NCBI GenBank assembly: GCA_024362935.1 | Contig: JANCRA010000003.1 | Span: forward strand, 50,815,844 to 50,879,843 | DNA: 64,000 nt | Direction: 5' to 3' | Source: Setophaga petechia | Lineage: Eukaryota; Chordata; Aves; Passeriformes; Parulidae | Shown: positions 1 to 9,521 of the stretch, in pieces | Numbering within the stretch: the first letter of the stretch is position 1 | Layout of the letters: the number at the start of each line of letters is the position of its first letter | Notes under the pieces: generated by a model | Seen by the model: the letters and a program-made list of their open reading frames with translations, nothing else | Told to the model about the DNA's origin: nothing | The model's database searches: none | Program-made: the position numbers and the translations under genes

Positions 1-3000
1 ATGTTCTGGATTATTGCAATTCCAGTTCAGCAGCTTCACATAATTTCTCAGCCTCAAACAACCAAATCCATTATGTGGCTCCATTCATAACCCTGCTGCA
101 CTTCATTCTGGTTGGTATCTCAGGGCCTGGAGATAAGATATCAATTTAAAGATCTGCATGAGCAGTTTTTATACTTGTCAAAATGGAAATGCAATAGCCA
201 AAGAAGCCCTTTCAGCCACTTTGGTCCCAGCCCCACCTATGGATAATATGATCCTGTGAGGACTGGTAACAATTAGTTTAATAGGAAGCAGGAGAAACAA
301 TTTCTATTGCTCCACCTCCTAAACTACTGCACTACAATGTGATTCTCAGTATCTGGAGTGTTTCACAGATAAACTGTTTATTTATTTAAGTCATGATTAA
401 AGCAAAGCATTTTATAAAAGTAGAAGAGTGGGTGAGAGGAGGCAGTCTGGTCTATTTTCCTCAGAGTAAGGATATCTTCAGAATAACTGGATGCCTTCAA
501 TCAATGCTTAAAATGGGCCCTCACAAAAATGTATCTCAAGGTTTTATTTTTTATTGCTCTTTTTTGGGGCACAGAATCTATTGATCAGTGAAGATCAATA
601 TATTGCAAGCAAATCCCCAAGCATGTGTTTTAAAGGCCAGGATACACAAATCCTTTGGTGTCATTGAAACACACACAAGCTGGCAGGAAATGAAGGAAAT
701 TAACATAACCAGCAATCTCTTGAAAAAGTGACATGTACATGCCCACATAATTCTCATAGTCTCTGCTGCATGGAGCACCTCTTTCCTGACAGTTCCACTG
801 GGGTCTGCCTGGAAGCAGCCCTGGCTTGTGGAGATGAGTGTCTGTCACAGCACCATGTGCTGCAAGACTCTGAAGAGTTTATTTAAACTTGATTTCACAC
901 TGAGCTATTCTCCCTGCAGGCCATGTACAAAGCTCTATCTGAGTTCCCACCACACCTTTGCCTGGGAATGCTTAGCTTCCCCCCAGGGTCATTTGATATG
1001 GAGCCCCTGCTGTATAAATACAAACACCCACACTTTCATTATCCTTGTGCTTTACTTTTCCTCGGGGCTTGCAGTTCCCTCTGTCCCAGTGATAAGGATG
1101 GCCTGAGGTGCTTCAGTGTGGCTGCACAGCTCAGGCCAGGAACAATGCAAACTCCAGGCATCAGCAGAGGTATCAGCAGCAGGAGGAAGCCACCCAGCTG
1201 CCTGGCAGCCCTCTAACTCATCCCCACCCCCAAACCTGCTCTGGGGCTATGTGTGCCTTATTAAATAGAGACACCCTAGCCTGGCTGGCACACACCTGAC
1301 CTGCCCCCAGCTAACCCTGTCTTGCTCTTTCCAAGCCACAGTGCTATAAAGTCTTCCACTCAGCATAAGCAGAAGCTTTCAGGACAATGACAGATGCCAT
1401 GGTTTTGCATTCCCAGGAGAAGGTCCTGTCAGATTTCCTTCTGAGCTAACCCCGGTCAGATCAGTCAAGAACAGTGCGTTCAATAATGCTGAAATTTTTT
1501 CCCTTTGAACTCCAAAGTGCTATTAGTTTTAGACACAGATGACATTTAGACACAAATGATCCATGGCAAGAGAGTCCATAAAAGCCTGTGCTCAGTGACA
1601 AAAAGTCAAAGAGAAGATGAATCATGGAACAAGATGGATGCTGTATTCCAGTCAGCTCCAGCAATGCCAATAATGATTTGAACTGCGGGCACACAGACAC
1701 AAATTTGCTTCCTGAGAGTTTGGGCAGCTCTTCTCAGAGAGTTTTATTTTTTTCTTAGTGCATAGAAGAAGGAGAAAAGGTGAAACACCAAGCAAGCAGA
1801 GGTGTCCCTTGCAAGCTGTCAAAGTTGAGCTGCTGGGATACAGCAACAGAAGGAAAGACAGTTATGCCAAGCATCAAGACTTTAAATAGAAAAGAGTTTA
1901 TGTAACTGTGGTGCCCAGGTGCTTCCTCATGACAGTCCCCCTCAGCCAAACCATCAAGGTTAGGAAGTGTTACCTGTTGCCTTTAAGGGTTTTTTTTTAG
2001 TCACACTGCAATTACATTAACAGGTAAGGTATAATGTGTAATACTTGATGGGTTTTTTTATGCTTTACAACAGGAGATGCAAACATCAAACTTATTTTCA
2101 TGCTATGGTTTATAAGAGAGTAACAACATCATTCTGAGAAATTTTCATTCTACCAATCAATGCAGCAATTAGAAGTTCCTGTTGCTTTTCCACTATGCCA
2201 TTTAGAAAAGAGCACAGCTGGATTTTAGAAGACTGATGTTTACCAAAAAGATAAGCTGATAGCACAAATTCATTAATTTTATAAAACTACACAAGAAGTT
2301 GTTGCCTTTTACTGGAAATTCCTCTTTTTGTCAATTAAAAATCAAGTCCTCCCCACAAACTTAACATAAGAGATTCCCTAAAAAATATCTGCCATGTTCA
2401 GGTGAGAAGTGCATCTCTCCATTGTTTAAGTGTTCAACAATTATCTTCACAAACTGCATTCAGAATTTTTATTAGGAAGTACCTTATCACTATAATAACA
2501 TGAGATTAAATAATTGAGAAATCCACCCTAGAACCAAAACAAACCAGAGTTTATATATCCACTTGAACCGAAATGTCAGATTTCACAAACTAGATTAATC
2601 CTTCAGTCACTCTGAAAGGCTTATTTTGGGATGGGGATATGTTCAATGCATTTCTGACTCAGTACAGCTGGGTATTAAATCCACAACCAAAGTGATTATT
2701 ACAACCTGATGCATAACTAATGCTCTATGGGCCACACAGCTAAAGAACATTTTCCTGATGAAAAGCAATGTTAACTCCTTCATGAACATCTTCAGGCCTC
2801 CAATGAATTCCCAGTCTTAAGGAGTTATCTGCAGTTGAAATATATATTCATTTCACCAGAAGTAAAACTGATATGAGCAGATTTGAGCATAAAAAAATCT
2901 ATCAGTTGAGATAATGCTATCACTGATAGTCACTTTTTCTCAATAATAGCTGAGGCAATGACTCAGAATCAGCTAAGGTGAGCCATTCTATCCATGTAGA

Positions 3001-6000
3001 AGCTCCTGCAATCTGGGGCAGGGGGGGAGGAAAGAGAGAACACTGACAATTTATCAGCTCCATGGGTCATCAAGAAATCAAAGCTCAGTCCATGGCAGCA
3101 TAGGAAAAACCTCTGCCTTTATAGAGAAGAAAGCAATTGGTAACTACTGGCTAAAAAAAAAAAAAATTGGCAAACTCAAGAACTGTCTTTCCAGTATTCT
3201 TTGCATACCTTACATTTGTTGAATGGTTTCCAAAACTAAAGCTTTCCCATGGGAAGGCAAAGAAACAATAGCAATTTCTTCTGAATGAAGCTTTCCTAAA
3301 GCTGAAGAGTAAACATACAGTGTGTGACCTGAAAGTTTGCTTTTAACTGTACAAGTGGCCAATTACATAACTAATCAAAATACCTTCAAATGCAATTCCT
3401 GAGGGAAGGTTAAAAAAAAAAAAAAAACCAAGAAAAAAGAGAGAGAGAGAAATAGGAAAAAGCAGAAGGGAAAGAAAAAATAAAAACAGCCCAGCAAAGA
3501 GAGATAGTGATTGATAATGATTGATAACCTGCTGCACTGTATGAACTTGTATGTGTGTGCACATACATTCAAGCTTAATGATGTTTAAAGATTTATTGTA
3601 CCCCTGCACGGGGCTGTGTAACTCCCAGGAAATCTGCATTCCATGGGAGATGCCAGTGCAGGTTTGGGAGATGGATCCGTGCACGACACAGCTCCTGTTC
3701 CAGGAGGGAACACGAGCTGATGACGTGGCAGCAATGGAATGCGTTTGCTGCAGGTCCTAGGCACACTTCTTGACATCCAACAGTGAAATAGTTTGAGTCT
3801 CAAGACTGATTTTGGGAGGTGGACCTGCTTGCAGAATATAAATTGTCTCTTAAAAATTAGTGGGTGGAGCAAAATTTGTTTCTTTACTGGGGAGACAAGG
3901 CATGCACTCTGCATTGCACATGTGTCCTCCACAGCCATGTAACGTGTGGAATTAAACCTAAGCAGAGGCTTGGTTGGTATTGATTCTTAAAGAAAACCTA
4001 AGAGCACTTCACACCTTGTAAACTTTGGGGCTCTGTGTTCTTGAGGCATCTGTATTAAAGGCAGACAGGAATTTAAATATTTTTGTGTATAGTCCATGCA
4101 AGTGCTGAATCACACAACAACTTAAGAAAACACGTGGGAAATGAATTCGTAGAAAATTCTCAAAACCTGACAGAAGGCTCACATAGTATGCATACCTTGA
4201 GATAAGAAATGCTGACTTAGAAATGCCATGGAATAGGACAGACATTGTTGAGAGAGAAATTGAACTAGGAACAAGTTTCAAAGGATGGTCTTGCAAAAAA
4301 AAACAAGATAATTTAGAGAAATAGAGCTATGAAAGATGCATTGTAGTAAGACCTACAAGGGATAATTTTAGATGATTGGCTTTAAGACATTTACAACATG
4401 GTATGGCTAAAGCTGAGAGGCCAAGAAATGCTTATAGTGTACTGTAATTAAGAAATAGTTAACTTCTGATTGTGATGGCGTGAATTATAACATCTGTATG
4501 GTCTCACCCTTCACATGAGACTGAAAAGGGAATAAAAGTTTTTAAAATGCCTCTCAGTTACCCCATCTCTAAGTAAAAAAAAAAACTTAATCCAACAAAA
4601 ATTCTCAATTTCTGTGCAAAGAAATGGTTGCGGGTTTAGGTGTCTCAAGTTTTGTTCCACCACCACCATTCCTTGTGTGCTGAAGGCAGGATTAGCTCAG
4701 GCATTCCCTGACCCCTACTGGTAAGGCTGGCCCTGATTTTTGCCTACAGAAGGAAAAAAAGGGGGAAAATACACTTTATGGTTTTAGGAATGCCAAGAGG
4801 ATCGTAGAAGGCATTTGAGAACCAGACAAAATATGTTGCAGATAGAACCACCTTCTCTAGAGACTGTGGTAGGCTTAAAGTGTACCAGGGAGAAAAACTG
4901 AGTTGGGATCCTCATTCAAATCCTCTCCTGACCAGAGGGATCTACCTGAGGTTTATTTATTTACCACTGCTATAAGAGATAAATGCAGCTGCCATAGACA
5001 TGGCTCAAGGAACTTCACCTAGCTGCACATACAGTGTCAAAAGCACCCACAAATCACCAAGCACAGCCCCTGGAGTGGCTCAGTCCAGCCCAGGAACTAC
5101 AGGAGAGAGGCCCTGGTGCTCACCTCATGCTGCTCCATCACCCACTCCAGGCTGGAGTGATGGAACTGTGCACGGGAAGGGCTCTGTGCGAGGGAGGCTA
5201 GAGAGGAGAATCTCCACAATGCAATGATTCTGCTCAGGGAGAAGGGGTGTTTCAGGAATTCTGCAGGAAAGTGTGCCCAGTACATTGGTCTCAAGATCCC
5301 TCCTTTTCACAGTGTTATATGGAAGAGGATCAGCACTAAATTAGATCCACGCACTTCTGCCCAAATCCACCTCTCCCTGCTGCACAAATGGACACAGCTT
5401 TGGAGGCAGCCTCTCCTGAAGGCACACAAAACCAGCCCAGTAACTCCACATTGCAACAGCTGAAACGAGCCCTGAGCAAATGCTACCTACAATGCTGACA
5501 GCAAGCTTAAAGTCACATTTGAGAAGTTTTTTTTTTCTATTCAGGCAAATTTTCAAGGAGCTACTGTGAATGAGTTCAGTTCGAATTGGACATATTTTTT
5601 TCGTTCTAATGGAAAGTCAACACATTTTCCAGTAGGCATTAAAAAATAAGAAAAAACTGTTTTTGACCATTACATCTTCAGAAGAGAAAGCTAAAGCATA
5701 GCAATACCCACTTTAACTGGAATAAATCCATCTCCAGTTACTGAAATAAAATCAATGTTTTTCTATGGGACAGTTATTTACTGAAGGGTAAGTGCATTTA
5801 AAATCCTAACTCATGCATTTGCCTTGCAAAATCTGTTTTGGATTATTTCAACAACTAGCTGATCATGTACATTTAGCTGGAAAATATACAGCTCTGAAAA
5901 AAAATGAGGGGAAACCTGGAGATGTACAGTATAATTATGAAGACAGACTTGCCAGTACCTCCAACAGTAACAGGCCAACATCAATATCCTTAATGAACTG

Positions 6001-6390
6001 CATTTTCTTCCACATGTGGCCAAAAAAACAGAAAAAAAATCTTCTTAGAACCTATTTATGTCCCCAAAACCAATCTCCTAGACTCATCCCCCTCACCCCC
6101 ACCCCAAGGAGGTCTCTATTGCATAAATCCATCTTTCTGAGCAAATATCAAATCTCTTAACTCTGGGTTAACTAGTACACATTCCACATTTTCTGACATC
6201 ATTCTGACTTTGTATCAACTATAATTCCTGCTAGAAAAAAAAGCAAAAAATCATTTGGGAAATACATTTGTTGTCAAGACAACTTCCAGCACTGAATGTC
6301 CAAACTCTAACAGATCATATTTTTCTGAAGGTCTCTTTTCCAAGTAATGGAAGGCTTTGCTTACAGCATCTTCAGATACATCTTTTTACA
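1..6390. other. AT-rich unique DNA, no gene seen
   Basis: No open frame here has a recognisable domain, and the frames overlap on both strands without a coding pattern. Short A runs and one purine-rich tract (listed separately) are the only structure noted. It could be intergenic or intronic. Old, highly diverged repeats cannot be excluded by eye. Confidence 0.6.
3404..3486 (+). repeat. Purine-rich low-complexity tract
   Basis: This stretch is almost entirely A and G, broken mainly by one CC and a few T residues. It includes a run of 15 A and an (AG)n run of about five units. Minus-strand open frames through it encode phenylalanine- and leucine-rich peptides that simply reflect the tract and should not be annotated as genes. 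Long purine tracts can adopt triplex structures, but nothing here shows that this one does. Confidence 0.8.
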
Positions 6391-6430
6391 AAATCATAGA
6401 ACCCTTAAGGTTGAAAAAGGCCTTTAAAAT
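6391..6430 (-). mobile_element. CR1 retrotransposon 3'-end fragment (about 40 bp)
   Basis: The stretch starts AATCATAGAACCCTTAAGG and continues with a GGTTGAAAAAGGCCTTTAA-like block. This is the reverse complement of the extreme 3' end of avian CR1 elements, where sense copies end with a TTTTCCAACCTTAA-like block followed by GATTCTATGATT. Only the terminal segment is recognisable, with several substitutions; flanking DNA does not continue the match by eye. It is a 5'-truncated, degraded copy on the minus strand, recognised from memory of the CR1 tail consensus. Confidence 0.7.
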
Positions 6431-7516
6431 GCTCCATTTCCTGCTGGATCTAAGAAACACTTCTCAGTCATGATCTCCTCTGATGCCAGGAGACTTTGCT
6501 TCCCTGCTAGGACAGAACCATTTTGCTCTGCTGCATACCACATTCTGAATCAAGAGCAAATCAGGAACAGAATCTCAACACTATAAATCAAGTAAGGTGG
6601 AATATTTGTGAGTGGAGAAAGCAAAAGCCTGGGAAAATTCCTCTGGCTTTAATGGGCCTTGAATTTTACCAGTTTTTGTTTCTGCCATGGTGCTTAGTTC
6701 ATTGGAATTAGGCAAGCCACTTAACTTCAGAAGTAATAAAGACTTTTGAATATTTAACTCAAAAGCTTTGCTCTCCTCATTCTGTGTGCGGCCACGCGTG
6801 TTTTACCTTCTGGAGGCTGCCCACAAAAATGAAAGAGGGAATCACACTGGAAACGAAAACAAGGATAAAAATAAAATATACTGCCTGTGCTACAGCCCTG
6901 GGCAATGCTCTTTGTTTCTAAGTGACCCATTGAAGCTTCCTAGTCAGGGGTTCAGAGGACCTGCATCCCCTCACCTGACTTTTTGGGGAATTGTTTCACA
7001 TCCTCCCTCTCCAGCCTCTGAACTTACTAACACGAGATAAACTTTATCAGAATCCATGTTGACCTTTCTCTCTTTTGAACTCTCAAACATTGATTAACTT
7101 GTAAGTTATGTAGCAGGGGGACAACTTCAACAACACCCTTATGAGTACTTTTCTCCTGACTGGCTATTTCAGCACCTGTAACTCTAAAAATTATTACAAG
7201 GGCTATAACTGACTTCCCTCTTTCTTCCAACTCGTGAAAACAGAAAATCTTGCTGGAATATTAAGAAAAAGGTGATTAATGTCCTGTAAGCTGTTAGCTG
7301 CTCCATGAGAATTGCCATTAGCAGCCAGTTACAAAGAAGTCACTAAAGCAGGGCTAGCCACATTTCAGAGAGAAAGCAGGATGCTGGAGTCACACAGGAT
7401 TTTGAGGAAATCCCAGACATCGCACTTCACAAAAATAAGGTGCTCCAGTATAGAAAAAAAACCCACAACTCTAATACAGAAACAACAAAACCTTGGATGA
7501 AGGGGAAAAAAAAGGG
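6431..7516. other. Non-coding DNA, no feature seen
   Basis: AT-rich sequence lies between the CR1 scrap and the LTR element. Open frames are below 100 codons and unrecognised. The last bases before 7517 contain A runs and a GGGGG block similar to the A run before the matching leader segment at 8893, so the outer edge of the composite element may lie slightly upstream of 7517. Confidence 0.5.
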
Positions 7517-7630
7517 GGCAGAAGAAAGTATCCATGCCCATAATCAGCACCTGTAGCTGTGCAGAAACATAAGATTTCACCACTACCCAGCTTGTGTGTG
7601 TATCATACTGAATTACATCTTCACCCTCTC

Positions 7631-8056
7631 TGTCAGGACTCATCCCTGTACAGGTCACTTGTTGGTGTCAGTGCTTGGTACCAGTTTATTATCTTACTGT
7701 AAAACTTTCATGCCTTTTCTCTGTGAATTCCCATGGGCAGCTCCTCACAACACTGACTCCTTTTCTCTTCCTTCTGCATGGCCAGCTGACTCCTTCCTGC
7801 CCCTTGCACGACCACCTAACCCTTACTGACCCTCACAGCACACACTAACCCTTACTGACCCTCATTGCTCCTCACTCCAACTCTCCCCTTGACCAGCTAA
7901 GCCACTCTTTTATAACACCCATCCTTGCTGGACACAGATGTGGCCTACTAGGGGCAGAGCAGCTCCTACTCTTTGGTAATTGGTACAACTTCAAGCCCTC
8001 AGGGGTGAGATTGCCTTCAGCTCTATCTCTATCCTCCTACAATCCATCCTCCCACA
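7631..8056 (-). repeat. LTR 2 (3' LTR in the minus-strand reading), 426 bp
   Basis: On the plus strand it begins TGTCAGGACTCATCC and ends CCATCCTCCCACA. It aligns along its length with the LTR at 9148-9521. On the minus strand it has a TATAAAAG box (7907-7914) and an AATAAA signal (7685-7690). The CCAAT box of the other LTR is changed here to CCAGC. It is longer than its partner partly because a segment starting CTAACCCTTACTGACCCTCA is duplicated with a period of about 29 bp (from 7816 and 7845). The adjoining polypurine tract at 8057-8073 marks it as the downstream LTR. Confidence 0.85.
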
Positions 8057-8073
8057 ATTCCCCCTTTTCTTTT
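8057..8073 (-). other. Polypurine tract of the LTR element
   Basis: On the minus strand this reads AAAAGAAAAGGGGGAAT and directly abuts the TGTGGGAGG start of the LTR. An uninterrupted purine run ending next to the U3 terminus is the plus-strand primer site of retroviruses and LTR retrotransposons. It fixes the element's direction independently of the promoter and poly(A) motifs. Confidence 0.8.
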
Positions 8074-8276
8074 AATTACAGAGTTGCAGCATCTCTAGTT
8101 CATGTTCAAGTAAATTGACATTATGACACTTTCACATATTTCACTTAGGACGTACAGTTATACAAATGTTCAGGCAACACATCACAGCGAGAACATATAT
8201 TTCTAAGTTTTGATCTAGTTCTGCTTTTCACAGTATAGAGTATCAACCTAAGGCTTTTCATAAACTAATGTTGTGT

Positions 8277-8495
8277 TCACTGTTCTCTGCAGGGCCCTTT
8301 GCAGAAGACAGCAAACAAAGTACAAGCATCTTTTGTGTATTTTCCATTTAACTCTTGAATACATCTGTGAATTGAGCTTGATTTATTCTCTAAATTCACA
8401 GAGTACTTATCATCAAAATCTTTACATCCACACTTATGGGATAATAACAAATTTAATAGCTGTGATTCATATGTTTCATCAACAAATAAACACAT
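8277..8495 (-). pseudogene. Small open frame in the LTR element interior (72 codons, unrecognised)
   Basis: The frame lies between the polypurine tract and a second small frame at 8534-8707. It encodes a cysteine-containing peptide (six Cys) that I cannot match to a gag, pol or env domain. Its position close to the 3' LTR would suit a remnant of the last retroviral gene, but length, composition and lack of motifs give no direct support. A chance frame is equally possible. Confidence 0.25.
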
Positions 8496-8533
8496 TGTAC
8501 TGAATAATAGAACTCTGTTTCTAGTTCCTACAG

Positions 8534-8707
8534 TTACTTTAATAGATTCTCTTGTTCTTCTTTCAGTTCTTTTGCTTTCATCTCTTGCAATTCCAGTTCT
8601 TCTATCTGCTGAAGCAATGTCCCTGTGTGCAGCTTCTCCTCATGCAGCTTTGTACTCATTTTCATATCATCTCCCTCACATTTTAACAAAAAAGGAAGTT
8701 TCTTCAT
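8534..8707 (-). pseudogene. 57-codon open frame, possible gag-region remnant
   Basis: On the minus strand an ATG at 8705-8707 opens a 57-codon frame ending in TAA at 8534-8536. The C-terminal half is very rich in Glu, Leu, Lys and Gln with spacing that suggests an amphipathic helix or coiled coil. It starts about 440 nt downstream of the upstream LTR, where the first gene of a retrovirus would be expected, which is why a gag remnant is suggested. No matrix, capsid or zinc-knuckle motif is visible, and all later coding sequence is missing. It may be non-functional or a chance frame. Confidence 0.3.
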
Positions 8708-8892
8708 TTGCTTTCACCACATTTCTTTTATATCAAATAAGCAAAGTGCATAGATCCCACTGCTCATATGCAACACCCTTCTACAAAATTCGTAACGAAT
8801 GAATGACCAAAATGAATTTTCCTTCACTTAATATTTAAGTCCCCTTTTCCAGGATCCTAGCTGCTCAACTGGGGTGCTTGAATAAAAAAAAA

Positions 8893-9147
8893 GGCAGAAG
8901 AAAGTATCCATGCACATAATCAGCACCTGTAGATGTGCAGAAACATAACTCTGATTTCACAAATCATCTAACATTCCGGCTCTTTGCTAGACTAGGTTCT
9001 ACCATTACTGCTCACTCCACAGTTCTCTGCCCAAATCACCAGGGGATCACATCCTCATTGCTCTCTCTGTAGTTCTCCACCTGAATCACATCCTCACTCT
9101 GCAGTTCTCTACCCAAATCACCACTGGATCACGTTGGGATCACCAAT
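8893..9147 (-). other. Leader (5' untranslated) region of the LTR element, with repeated motifs
   Basis: This stretch follows the upstream LTR in the minus-strand reading. A block beginning CAGTTCTCTGCCCAAATCACC at 9020 recurs from 9102 with one or two changes, and a shorter relative (TAGTTCTCCACCTGAATCAC) starts at about 9070. The outer part, 8893-8947, matches 7517-7571 nearly base for base beyond the other LTR. No splice donor or packaging signal could be assigned. Confidence 0.65.
9128..9145 (-). other. Primer-binding-site-like sequence
   Basis: Two bases inside the LTR terminus the minus strand reads TGGTGATCCCAACGTGAT. TGG at this position pairs with the CCA end of the priming tRNA in retroviruses, and the location is correct. 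The rest resembles, but does not exactly equal, primer sites I know for lysine tRNAs (shared CCCAACGTG core). The cognate tRNA therefore remains undecided; mutation after insertion is one explanation. Confidence 0.7.
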
Positions 9148-9521
9148 TGTTGGGACTCATCCCCATACAGGCCACCAATTGTTGCTCAGTGCTTGGCACC
9201 AGTTTATTATCTTATTGTAAAACTTTCATACCTTCTCTCTGTGAATTCCCACGGGCAGCTCCTCGTGACACTGACTCCTTCCTGTCCCTTGCATGACCAC
9301 CTGACCCTGACTACTCCTTGCAGCACACCAACAAACTCCAACTCTCCTCTCCACTGCCTAACCCACTCTTTTATAACACCCATCCTTATTGGACACAGCT
9401 GTGGCCTGTTAAGGGCAGGGCTGTTCCTACTCTTTGGTAATTAGTACAGGTGCAACTCCTCAGGGGTGAGATTGTCTTCAGCCCTATCTATTTCTATTCT
9501 CCTACAATCCATCCTCCCACA
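9148..9521 (-). repeat. LTR 1 (5' LTR in the minus-strand reading), 374 bp
   Basis: The plus strand begins TGTTGGGACTCATCC and ends CCATCCTCCCACA, so the minus-strand LTR has TG...CA ends. In order on the minus strand it carries CCAAT (9388-9392), TATAAAAG (9368-9375) about 20 bp downstream, and AATAAA (9203-9208). That is a typical U3-R-U5 layout. It is followed inward by the primer-binding-site-like sequence, which identifies it as the upstream LTR. The promoter motifs are intact, but activity cannot be judged from sequence alone. Confidence 0.87.

Larger units (their letters stand above)
7517..9521 (-). mobile_element. Composite LTR retrotransposon / endogenous retrovirus remnant
   Basis: Two related LTRs in the same orientation (7631-8056 and 9148-9521) flank about 1.1 kb. 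On the minus strand the order is LTR, primer-binding-site-like sequence, leader, interior, polypurine tract, LTR, as in a retroviral provirus. Gag-pol-env length is missing: the interior is far shorter than the several kilobases of an intact provirus. It has only two small open frames, so the copy cannot be autonomous. By eye the LTRs differ at roughly one site in eight to ten, plus indels, so the insertion is old or the LTRs come from different copies. About 55 bp of leader recurs outside the lower-coordinate LTR (7517-7571 matching 8893-8947), which points to a tandem or recombined structure. I infer an avian ERV lineage but cannot name the family. Confidence 0.85.
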
